Source of the DNA: Coriobacteriia bacterium
Lineage (GTDB): Bacteria > Actinomycetota > Coriobacteriia > Anaerosomatales > SLCP01
DNA: 64,000 nucleotides
Reading direction: 5' to 3'
Assembly: GCA_007121015.1 (NCBI GenBank)
Contig: SKMN01000004.1
Span: 1 to 64,000, forward strand
The translations under genes were made by a program, and so were the position numbers. The notes under the pieces were generated by a model that was not told the origin of the DNA, did not search any database, and saw only the letters and a list, made by a program, of their open reading frames with translations. Below are positions 56,084 to 64,000 of this stretch, piece by piece. The first letter of the stretch is position 1. Each line of letters begins with the position of its first letter.

Positions 56084-58522
56084 TTAGGACGTCTTCTTCG
56101 AGCCCTTCGTGGACTTCTTCGCTGCCGACGAGGACTTCGCGGCCGACTTTCGCTTCGTGCCGCCCTGCTTCGGTGCGGACTTCTTCGCGGCGCCCTTGGC
56201 GCCGCTCGCGTTCTTTGCCTCGGCGCGCGCGGGACACTGCGGGTCGACGCAGATCTTCCAGGGGCCCTTGCGCGTGTTCACGATGACCTTGGGCGCACCG
56301 CACGGCTCGCACGTCTCCTCAGTCGGCTCGAGGTCGCCGAGCCTCGGCAACGGGTAGGAGACCGGGTGCTCCTTCGAGTCGTAATTCACACAGCGGATGA
56401 ACCGGCTGCCGGTGGCCGAGTAGTTCACCTTGAGGTCCGCCCCATCGACGGGACACTTGCCCACCACGATCTCCGGTCCCTTCTTGGTGGGACAGTCCGG
56501 GCGCAGGCACAGGTTCCACGGCTGCTTGCGGAATTGCATCACGCGTACCTGCGTGAAGTCGCACACCGAACACGGCTCGTCGAGCGCCGCGTACCGGGCG
56601 TTCTTGGGCAGCGGGTAGGTGACGTCGCACTCCGGATACCCCGCGCACCCCACGAAGTACCCCCGGCTCTTGGGAGAGTACTTGATGAGCAGGTCGTCGC
56701 CGGACTTCTCGCACGCCCCTACCTTCGCGTCCTCGTCGGCGGCGTCTTTGAGTTTCTCGCCCACCTCCGGCACCTGGCCGAGGAGGACCTCCATGACCTC
56801 GGCGAGCAACTCGCGGGAGTGAGTGACGACATCCGTGCGGTTCGCCTCTGCGCGCGCGATCTGGTCCATCTCGGCGTCGAGCTCTGCGGTCATGTCCGGG
56901 GTCGTGATGCGCTCCGCGTGCGCCTCGAGCGCGCTGACGACGGTGATGCCCTTGCATGTGGGCGCGATCGGGTCGCCGGTAACGTACTTGCGGTCGTAGA
57001 GGGTCTGGATGATGTCGTGGCGCGTGGCCTTGGTGCCCAGCCCGAGCTTCTCCATCTCCTGGATCATCTTGCCCTGCGAGTAGCGCGCGGGGGGCTGGGT
57101 CTGCTTGGCCTCCATCGCCGCGCCGAGGAACGCGGGAGTGTCTCCCTCGGCCAGCGCGGGGAGGTGCTCCTCCTTCTTCATGCCGTACGGGTAGACGGTG
57201 CGGAAGCCCGCAGCGATCACCACGTCGCCGCGCGCGACGAACCGCTCGCCCGCCACGTCGATCTCGACCTTCGTGCTCTCGAGGACCGCGGGTTCGGAGA
57301 GGGTCGCCATGAAGCGGCGCGCGACGAGGTTGTAGAGCTTGAACTCCTCGGGCTTGAGTTTCTCGGGATCGGCGGCGCCGGTGGGATGGATCGGCGGGTG
57401 GTCGGTCGTCTCCTTGGCCCCGCGCGTGGGCGTGAGGGAGCCCTTCTTGAGCAGCGCCTGCACGTGCTCGTGGTAGTGCGGCACCGCGTCGAGCGTCTTG
57501 AGGAGCGCGCGCAGGTCGAGGCTCGGCGGGTAGACGGTGTTGTCGACGCGCGGGTAGGAGATCAGACCGCTCATGTAGAGGGACTCGGCGATACGCATCG
57601 CGCGGGCTGGCGTGAGTCCCTCGGCGGCCGCGGCCGCCTGCAGGGCGGTCGTGTTGAACGGCGTGGGCGGCTTGACGGTACGGCGGGTCTTGGTGGCCGC
57701 GGTCACGGTGCCCGTCGCAGCCCCTTCGGCCGCGTCCATGGCCTGCTTGGCCCCGCCCTCGGAGGTGAAGCGCTCGGTGGCATGCGACGCGCCGAACTCC
57801 GTGCCCGCCGACTCGAACCTCGCTTTGACGGTCCAGTAGTCCTCGGGCACGAACGCGTCGCGCTCGCGCTCGCGGTCGACGACGAGCTTCAGGGTGGGCG
57901 TCTGGACGCGCCCCGCCGAGAGCACGTCGCCCCACGCGCGCTTCGCGGCCGCGGTCGAGGCCAATGTGAGGTAGCGCGTGAGTACCGCACCCCACACGAG
58001 GTCGATGTCTTGACGGGTCGCGCCGGCGTCGGCGAGGTCCTCGGAGAGTTCGCCCTGCTCGGCGAAGGCCCGCTCGATCTCGTCATTGGTGATTGCCGAG
58101 AAGCGCACGCGCGAGACGGGCACGTCCGGGTGGACCGAGCGCACGACATCGCGCGCATCGGCGCCGATGAGCTCACCCTCGCGGTCGTAGTCGGTCGCGA
58201 TGATGACGGCGTCCGCCTTCTTCGCGAGGTTCTTGATCGACTGGATGATGCCCTTCTCGGCGCCCTCCTTGAGCACCGGCGCGTTGACGAGCGCGGGCAA
58301 CGAATCGAGCTTCCACTTCTTGAGATCGGTCCCGTCGAGTTCGAGCGGGAAATCGACCTTCATGATGTGTCCTTTGAGCCCGATGCTCACCCAGTCCTCG
58401 CCATCACGGCGGAACCGGTAGACCGGCGTGGAGTAGACCTTGTCGGTCGTAGGCTTACCGACCGCCAGTATCTCGGCGATGCGGCGCGCGGCGATGTTCT
58501 TCTCGGAGACGACCAGTATCAT
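56084..58522 (-). CDS. topA: DNA topoisomerase I, archaeal-type core with C-terminal zinc fingers and Lys-rich tail
   Basis: MILVVSEKNIAARRIAEIL Toprim, IIATDYDREGELIGADA, SLYMSGLISYPRVDNTVYPPS; several CxxC fingers. Confidence 0.93.
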   Translation of the reverse strand: MILVVSEKNIAARRIAEILAVGKPTTDKVYSTPVYRFRRDGEDWVSIGLKGHIMKVDFPLELDGTDLKKWKLDSLPALVNAPVLKEGAEKGIIQSIKNLAKKADAVIIATDYDREGELIGADARDVVRSVHPDVPVSRVRFSAITNDEIERAFAEQGELSEDLADAGATRQDIDLVWGAVLTRYLTLASTAAAKRAWGDVLSAGRVQTPTLKLVVDRERERDAFVPEDYWTVKARFESAGTEFGASHATERFTSEGGAKQAMDAAEGAATGTVTAATKTRRTVKPPTPFNTTALQAAAAAEGLTPARAMRIAESLYMSGLISYPRVDNTVYPPSLDLRALLKTLDAVPHYHEHVQALLKKGSLTPTRGAKETTDHPPIHPTGAADPEKLKPEEFKLYNLVARRFMATLSEPAVLESTKVEIDVAGERFVARGDVVIAAGFRTVYPYGMKKEEHLPALAEGDTPAFLGAAMEAKQTQPPARYSQGKMIQEMEKLGLGTKATRHDIIQTLYDRKYVTGDPIAPTCKGITVVSALEAHAERITTPDMTAELDAEMDQIARAEANRTDVVTHSRELLAEVMEVLLGQVPEVGEKLKDAADEDAKVGACEKSGDDLLIKYSPKSRGYFVGCAGYPECDVTYPLPKNARYAALDEPCSVCDFTQVRVMQFRKQPWNLCLRPDCPTKKGPEIVVGKCPVDGADLKVNYSATGSRFIRCVNYDSKEHPVSYPLPRLGDLEPTEETCEPCGAPKVIVNTRKGPWKICVDPQCPARAEAKNASGAKGAAKKSAPKQGGTKRKSAAKSSSAAKKSTKGSKKTS

Positions 58523-58662
58523 GCGGGTCCCGTCGACGGGTGCGAGCAAGTCCCTGCGAGTATATACTGCGCGTCAACCCGTCTCCGACCCACGCCTTAC
58601 CGCGACAGGCGGCCGGACGAGGATCGCGGTCGCCTTCCGGCGGCGCGTGAACGCGAGGACGG

Positions 58663-59214
58663 CTACAGCCCGAGTTCGTCGGCGCGCTCCTGCATGGCGG
58701 CGAGCGCCACGCCGAGGAACTCCTCCCGATCGAGGCCGATCGCCTCGCACGTACCCATCTGATCCCGACACGCGCCCCGCGCGAACGCCTTCTCCTTCCA
58801 GCGCTTCTTGAGCGAACGCACCTCGACGCCGGCGAGCGACTTGTCGGGGCGAACGAGCGCGGCTGCCACGATGAAGCCGGTGAGCGGGTCGGCTGCATAG
58901 AGAGCGCGATCCATCTCGGTCTCGCACGGGACGTGCCCGGCGTGCGCGAGAACGGCATGCACGATCTCCTCGTCGACGAGGTCCTCGAGTTCCTCGGCGG
59001 CTATGCGCGCATGCCGCTCGGGATCCTCGGCGGTCTCGGCGTAGTCAAGATCGTGCAGGAGGCCAGCCAGCCCCCACCTCGCGACGTCTTCCTCAGACTT
59101 GCCGAGGTGACGCGCGAGCGCCTCCATGATCACCTCTGCGGCGACGCAGTGGTTGACGAGGTTCGCGTTGGGGATGCGCTCGCGGACGAGCGCAAGGGCG
59201 GCGTCACGTTTCAT
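58663..59214 (-). CDS. HD-domain phosphohydrolase
   Basis: NHCVAAEVIMEALARHLGKSEEDVARWGLAGLLHDLDYAET. Confidence 0.85.
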   Translation of the reverse strand: MKRDAALALVRERIPNANLVNHCVAAEVIMEALARHLGKSEEDVARWGLAGLLHDLDYAETAEDPERHARIAAEELEDLVDEEIVHAVLAHAGHVPCETEMDRALYAADPLTGFIVAAALVRPDKSLAGVEVRSLKKRWKEKAFARGACRDQMGTCEAIGLDREEFLGVALAAMQERADELGL

Positions 59215-59908
59215 CGGTACCCTCCTGTCCCACGAGCCCGGCCGGTCCCGACCCGGCGCGCACCGCTTCGATCCGCTCGGCGAGCCATGCCGTCCACGCG
59301 TCGACACCCTCGCCGGTGGTAGCCGAGAGCGGGAATACCGGTGCGACAGCGTTGAGGCGGGAGACCACCTCGCGGAACTCGGCCTCGTCGAAATCGAACA
59401 CGGACAGCGTGTCGTACTTGTTCAAGATGACCGCCTCGGCGCGCGCGAAGATGTTGGGATACTTGTACGGCTTGTCGTGGCCCTCGGGCACCGAAAGGAT
59501 CATGACCTTGGCATGCTCGCCTAAGTCGAAGTCGGTGGGACACACGAGGTTGCCGACGTTCTCGATGATGAGGAGATCGATCTCGTCGAGATCGAGAGTG
59601 TCGACGGCGCGGCGTATCATGTCGCTCTCGAGGTGACAGGCTCCGCCGGTGTTGATCTGCACGGCCGGCACGCCGTGCGCTTTGATCTTCTCGGCATCGA
59701 CGCTGCTCGCGATGTCGCCCTCGATGACCGCGATGCGATAGCGGTCGCGAAGCGCATCGATCGTCGCGAGGATCATCGAGGTCTTGCCGGCGCCGGGCGA
59801 CGCGAGCAGGTCGAGCACGAACACGCCCGCCTCAGCGAAGCGCTGGCGGTTCTCGGCGGCGAGACGCTCGTTGCGCGCGAGGATGGGAGCGGACACGTCG
59901 ACCCTCAC
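59204..59908 (-). CDS. hypB: hydrogenase nickel incorporation GTPase HypB
   Basis: LDLLASPGAGKTSMI, EGDIASSVDAEKI, INTGGACHLESDMI, LLIIENVGNLVCPTDFDLGE. Confidence 0.95.
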   Translation of the reverse strand: MRVDVSAPILARNERLAAENRQRFAEAGVFVLDLLASPGAGKTSMILATIDALRDRYRIAVIEGDIASSVDAEKIKAHGVPAVQINTGGACHLESDMIRRAVDTLDLDEIDLLIIENVGNLVCPTDFDLGEHAKVMILSVPEGHDKPYKYPNIFARAEAVILNKYDTLSVFDFDEAEFREVVSRLNAVAPVFPLSATTGEGVDAWTAWLAERIEAVRAGSGPAGLVGQEGTDET

Positions 59909-60276
59909 GATGTCCCCTCCTCCCGGTCACCGGGTAGGTCGATATCGATGCTCTCGATCTCGAGCTCTCTGCCGGAGACCGCTTCGCAGAACACGTTGCC
60001 GCACTGCGGGCACGCGACGTCGAAACGGCCGTGAGAGAACTCGACCCGGCACTCGACGCAGCGTGATGTGGCGGCGACGTTCTCGACTACGAGGTGGCCG
60101 CCCTCGGCCAGCGTGCCGGGGCTGAGCGCCTCGAACGCGAACCTGAGCGCGTCCTCCATCACCTCGGAGAGCTCGCCGACGCGCACGCGGATCTCGTTGA
60201 TGCGTGTCGCACCCTCGCGCCGGGCGGTGGCCGTACACGCCTCGAGGACACCGCTCATGATGCCCATCTCGTGCAC
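59905..60276 (-). CDS. hypA: hydrogenase nickel insertion protein HypA
   Basis: MHEMGIMSGVLEAC; zinc site CVECRVEFSHGRFDVACPQCG. Confidence 0.95.
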   Translation of the reverse strand: MHEMGIMSGVLEACTATARREGATRINEIRVRVGELSEVMEDALRFAFEALSPGTLAEGGHLVVENVAATSRCVECRVEFSHGRFDVACPQCGNVFCEAVSGRELEIESIDIDLPGDREEGTS

Positions 60277-60281
60277 GGCTG

Positions 60282-61037
60282 TTACACGTCTTCGAGGGCT
60301 TTGCGCCGCTCGATGCGTTTGACGAGGACGACCCGGGCGAGCGCCATGCTGATCTCGTAGAGTGCCACGAGCGCCGCGAACAGCGCGAGCATCGTCACGG
60401 GAGACCAGTCAGGCGTCGCGCTCGCCGAGACGACGATGAGCACGGTGTAGACCACGCGCCAGTTCTCACGCAGCTTCTTATAGGGCACGATGTTGAAGAT
60501 CATCAGGTAGAAGACGACGACGGGCAGCTGGAACGCGACGCCGAAGCCGAGCAACAGCAACACCGCGCCCTGGAAGTAGGTGCTCGCCTCGGGCATCTGC
60601 GTGACGCCCTGCCAGGCTTGGCCGATGATCCACTCGAACGCCGTACCGAGAATGATCTGGTGTGCGAAGATCACGCCACCCATGAACAGCACGACCATCG
60701 CCGCGAACGTGGGCATCAGCCACCTGCGCTCGTTGGGCTTGAGGGCGGGCAGGAAGAACGCCATGATCTGCCAGATGATGATGGGGCTGCCCACGACGAG
60801 CGTCGCGTAGAGCGCCACCTTGAAGCGCAGCGTGAACGTCTCGAACGGATTGAGCAGGATGAGCTCTTGGTCGCCGAAGATATGCATGATCGGCGACATG
60901 GCGAGGTTGTAGAAGAACGGAGCCGGGAAATACATCGCGATCGAGCCGGCGAACACGACGATGGCGATGACGATGAGTCGGTACCTCAGCTCACGCAGGT
61001 GCTCCATTATGGGAAGGCGTTTGGGGTCGACAGGCAT
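60282..61037 (-). CDS. tatC: twin-arginine translocase subunit TatC
   Basis: PIMEHLRELRYRLIVIAIVVF; multi-TM; FLPALKPNERRWLMPTF. Confidence 0.94.
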   Translation of the reverse strand: MPVDPKRLPIMEHLRELRYRLIVIAIVVFAGSIAMYFPAPFFYNLAMSPIMHIFGDQELILLNPFETFTLRFKVALYATLVVGSPIIIWQIMAFFLPALKPNERRWLMPTFAAMVVLFMGGVIFAHQIILGTAFEWIIGQAWQGVTQMPEASTYFQGAVLLLLGFGVAFQLPVVVFYLMIFNIVPYKKLRENWRVVYTVLIVVSASATPDWSPVTMLALFAALVALYEISMALARVVLVKRIERRKALEDV

Positions 61038-61054
61038 AGGTGGCAGCGAGGCGC

Positions 61055-61504
61055 CTAGAGCGCCTCTTCCTCCCCTTTCCGCTCATCAGATGACTCGTCA
61101 TCGGGCGTATCGTTCCCTACCTGCACGGGAGCGTCAGGCGAAACTGAGGCGCCCGGGGTCCATCCACCGGCTTCCTCGGGGGTGGAGGGCTCCACATCGT
61201 CGGCTTCGTCGTCCTCGTGTGCGGCACCCTCGGCCGTGTCCCCATCGCCACCCTCGGCGCCACCCTCGACGCCGCTATCGGCAACGCCCTCATCGGCTTC
61301 CTTGGCCGGGACATCGGTCTTCTGCTGCTTCTCGGCCGCCGCCACCTCGGCCTTGATGAGTGACTCCATGGTCTGCTGAGCGCGCTTGAATTCGCGCATC
61401 ATCTGGCCGACGGTGCGACCGACGGCCGGCAATTTGTCCGGACCGAAGATGAGAAGAACGAACACGATGATTATGAAGAGTTCAGTTCCGCTGATTCCGA
61501 ACAC
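61055..61504 (-). CDS. TatA/TatB family translocase subunit with long acidic tail
   Basis: MFGISGTELFIIIVFVLLIFGPDKLPAVGRTVGQMMREFKRA. Confidence 0.92.
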   Translation of the reverse strand: MFGISGTELFIIIVFVLLIFGPDKLPAVGRTVGQMMREFKRAQQTMESLIKAEVAAAEKQQKTDVPAKEADEGVADSGVEGGAEGGDGDTAEGAAHEDDEADDVEPSTPEEAGGWTPGASVSPDAPVQVGNDTPDDESSDERKGEEEAL

Positions 61505-61549
61505 AGATACTCGCTCCCGGTATGGTCGACCGTGAAGAACGTGCGGTGG

Positions 61550-61918
61550 TTAGAACTGCCTGGCCTCGGCGGGGTCGGCGAAGATGGGGAAGACCTTGTC
61601 GAGCCCGGTGATGCGGAACACCTTGAGGATGCTGTCCCGCGTGCAGACGAGACGGATCGACCCGCCCTTCTCCTTCGCGCGACGCAGGCCGCCCACGAGC
61701 ACACCAAGTCCAGAACTGTCGATGAACCCGACGCCCTCGAGGTCGACGAGCACGTATGTGCAGCCCGATTCCAACTGCTGCACCAGTGCTTCCTTGAGGC
61801 GAGGCGCGGTGTAGACATCGACCTCACCTTCGAGGCTGAGTACGCATATGCCGTCGGAGCGTTCGCTTCGAATGTCGAGTTCCATGCTCTGGATGCACTC
61901 CTCTTGTGGTGTGGTCAC
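61550..61918 (-). CDS. STAS-domain anti-sigma factor antagonist
   Basis: GEVDVYTAPRLKEALVQQL...LVDLEGVGFIDSSGLGVLVGGLRRAK. Confidence 0.92.
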   Translation of the reverse strand: MTTPQEECIQSMELDIRSERSDGICVLSLEGEVDVYTAPRLKEALVQQLESGCTYVLVDLEGVGFIDSSGLGVLVGGLRRAKEKGGSIRLVCTRDSILKVFRITGLDKVFPIFADPAEARQF

Positions 61919-62032
61919 GTCGGTCGATTATAGCGCGGGGCTGTCACCGAAACCACTAGGCGGTAGTATAGCGGGTACACGGAGCGCAATCCGGGTACCA
62001 TTGGAGTGTGCGACGACTATGAAAGGAAAGCG

Positions 62033-62386
62033 ATGTCTCTGACGATCGACCTGGAGCAGCAGCCTGACCACTGGGTTCTACGTCTCGCTGGCGACCTCGA
62101 TTATGGCGAATGCGCCTCGTTCCGAATGCACATCGACAGAGTCCTGAAGTCGTCACCGCCCGCGACGATCGTTGATCTGTCCGATCTCGAGTATCTCGAT
62201 AGCTCGGGACTCGGTCTGCTCCTCAGTCTCTCCAAGGAATACGGGGCTGCCGGTGGTCGACTCGTCCTCGTCACCAACGAGACCGTTGACAACATCCTGT
62301 CGCTCACGCGGCTCAACGGCATCTTCTCCACGGCTGGATCGATGGAGGAGGCTCTCGCCACCATCGGCGACGGACCGACCGCATAG
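62033..62386 (+). CDS. STAS-domain anti-sigma factor antagonist
   Basis: LAGDLDYGECASFRMHIDRVL...IVDLSDLEYLDSSGLGLLLSLSKE; ATG 62033 with gaaaggaaag RBS. Confidence 0.9.
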   Translation: MSLTIDLEQQPDHWVLRLAGDLDYGECASFRMHIDRVLKSSPPATIVDLSDLEYLDSSGLGLLLSLSKEYGAAGGRLVLVTNETVDNILSLTRLNGIFSTAGSMEEALATIGDGPTA

Positions 62387-62395
62387 AAACGACGA

Positions 62396-62417
62396 AGCGG
62401 CGCCCAAGGGCGCCGCT
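62396..62417. terminator. bidirectional terminator-like hairpin between convergent genes
   Basis: AGCGGCGCCC-AA-GGGCGCCGCT. Confidence 0.6.
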
Positions 62418-62455
62418 CGGTCAGGGTCCACGAACGATCGTTCAGCCGACACCCC

Positions 62456-63115
62456 CTACGGAGTCGGGGTCTCCTCGGCCGAGGCTCCCTGCGTCCTCAG
62501 ATTCTCAGCCCACGTGCGCGCGGTCGCCGCGGTCTCGGATTCAGGTGCGAGTTCGATGTGCTGCTCGAACGCGGCCAGGGCCGCATCCGGTTGCCCTTCA
62601 GCCCGGTAGAAGATGCCCGCGTTGTAGTACGCCGGCGCGAACTCCGGCGATCCCTCGATCACGGCCTCTATCGTCTCGATGGCCTGTGCGCGCTGTTCGG
62701 AGTAGAAGTACGCGACGGCCAGGTCGGTCGCCACGTTCGGATCGCCCGGCTCGACGTCGAGCGCCCGCTCGTAGTGCGCCACTGCCGCGTTCCACATCGG
62801 CAGGTCGAATCCGATGCCGGCCTGTCCGAGTTCGTTGCGGACCTGCAGCGCCCAGTCGAAGTACGCGTCCGCTGTCGCCACCAGGACCGTGTAGCTCGTC
62901 GGCTCACTCTGTAGCATCACGTGGTACGAATTGACCGTCGGCGCATAGTTCTGGGCGACCCTCTCCAGTACTGCACCGGTCTCCGTGGCCTCGGGAGCCT
63001 GGGGCTGGCCGCCGCCCATGAAGAACACCGGGACCGCGGTCACGATGAACGCAAGGATGACGAAGATGATCGTCGCCTTGACCCAGAGCGCTGACTGTCT
63101 CTTGTTGATGGCCAC
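62456..63115 (-). CDS. membrane-anchored TPR-repeat protein
   Basis: N-terminal TM ALWVKATIIFVILAFIVTAVPVFFM; TPR-like WNAAVAHYERALDVEPGDPNVATDLAVAYFY; GTG start 63115. Confidence 0.8.
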   Translation of the reverse strand: MAINKRQSALWVKATIIFVILAFIVTAVPVFFMGGGQPQAPEATETGAVLERVAQNYAPTVNSYHVMLQSEPTSYTVLVATADAYFDWALQVRNELGQAGIGFDLPMWNAAVAHYERALDVEPGDPNVATDLAVAYFYSEQRAQAIETIEAVIEGSPEFAPAYYNAGIFYRAEGQPDAALAAFEQHIELAPESETAATARTWAENLRTQGASAEETPTP

Positions 63116-63151
63116 TGTGAATCTACCTTCCGTTCCAGGACACGAACGACG

Positions 63152-63183
63152 GGTCCCGACCCGCACTCACGGATCGGGACCCT
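63152..63183. terminator. hairpin between the 63202 gene and the TPR gene
   Basis: GGGTCCCGA-n14-TCGGGACCC perfect 9-bp arms. Confidence 0.4.
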
Positions 63184-63201
63184 CGTCACTTCGTCGTACC
63201 G

Positions 63202-63651
63202 TTACTGCGCGTCGTCTTCAGCCGGAGCCTCTTCGACCTCGACATCGCCGTCATCAGGCTCATCGATCTCGCCAGGCATGCCAGGGGGCATGTCGCCTTC
63301 GCCGCCGTCCATGCCGCCGATGTCGGGATGCCCGGGAGGCATGCCGCCCTCGAGCTGCTCCGGAGAGAGCGGGGCTGCGCTCTGGCCCGGAGGAGGAGCG
63401 GGGACGGTCGCGGGAGATGTCGTCTGGGTCCCGCCGGTCGGGATCAACAGGCCGATCACCACGCCGAGCAGTAGGGCCACCACGCCGATAAGGCCGGCGA
63501 CCGTCATGGTCACGCTCTGCTGGCCGACAGGCGCCGCCGCAGCCGCCGCCGGACGCGGTCGCTTGACCGGGGTCTTGCTCTGAGCGCTAGCGGGTGCCTT
63601 CGGGTCACCTGCAGTCTCGTCGTCGTCGAAGAAGAAGTCCTGATCGCTCAC
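63202..63651 (-). CDS. Pro/Gly-rich single-TM protein of unknown function
   Basis: 149-aa ORF with TM segment VTMTVAGLIGVVALLLGVVIGLLIP and PPGHPDIGGMDGGEGDMPPGMPG low-complexity region. Confidence 0.65.
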   Translation of the reverse strand: MSDQDFFFDDDETAGDPKAPASAQSKTPVKRPRPAAAAAAPVGQQSVTMTVAGLIGVVALLLGVVIGLLIPTGGTQTTSPATVPAPPPGQSAAPLSPEQLEGGMPPGHPDIGGMDGGEGDMPPGMPGEIDEPDDGDVEVEEAPAEDDAQ

Positions 63652-63861
63652 GTTCGTTTCCTCCTACTCTGCGGGATATCCCCGCATACCACCGTTCGAG
63701 CCGCCCTTGCAGCTGGAACACCGCGCGATTATATCACGGGCCCACCGATGACGCCTTTGTCGTGCACGATGAAGCAAGTACTCGGCCAGAGACACTCCTC
63801 CGGCTCACAACACGATAACCACACAATCGCCGGCGAGGACGTGTCCGCACGCGTCTATCGG

Positions 63862-64000
63862 TCACCGGCGACGAGTATGTATCGAACGTACCTCCGGATA
63901 CTCGTCCGCACCCGCGAGGCGCTCGGACACGCGGGAAAGGAAACCCAGCGCGGCCGCCCCGGCTCCGATCCCCACGATAGCTCCTAAGACGTCGGGGGCG
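63862..64000 (-). CDS. partial CDS, C-terminus of a minus-strand gene running off the window
   Basis: Open frame from the window edge ...APDVLGAIVGIGAGAAALGFLSRVSERLAGADEYPEVRSIHTRRR*. Confidence 0.4.
   Translation of the reverse strand, partial: APDVLGAIVGIGAGAAALGFLSRVSERLAGADEYPEVRSIHTRRR

Noticed and set aside
55985-58762. 925-aa plus-strand ORF
   Set aside because: Entirely antisense to topA; no recognisable domain and biased composition.

Overview
The window is 64 kb of high-GC bacterial chromosome, dense with genes mostly on the minus strand. The gene content and the ANTAR/PdtaS system suggest an actinobacterial, possibly Coriobacteriia-like, source; this is inference. Most of it is core metabolism. 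Main loci: a CheB/CheR/PAS histidine kinase; a GH65 phosphorylase with a HAD-OtsB fusion; mgtE; a PdtaS/PdtaR pair; pfp-type phosphofructokinase; accDA; a DhnA-type aldolase; nadE; a complete trp operon carrying both trpB1 and trpB2 behind a Trp-specific T-box leader; htrA; an 11-subunit nuoABCDHIJKLMN locus; a small integration scar next to tRNA-Thr; ricT-holB-tmk; a two-subunit fumarase split by an MFS gene; mdh; archaeal-type topA; hypAB; tatAC; and STAS proteins. The observations most worth a second look are: (i) an inverted repeat that would sequester the htrA Shine-Dalgarno sequence, a candidate RNA thermometer; (ii) the T-box with a readable UGG specifier; (iii) an unannotated 48-aa CxxCxG zinc-knuckle protein behind a palindrome; (iv) an 18-bp perfect direct repeat flanking the CheB/CheR gene; and (v) the fumarase-subunit/MFS interleaving. 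I did not see a clear defence, CRISPR or biosynthetic system. Start codons were refined by eye and no database search was run.
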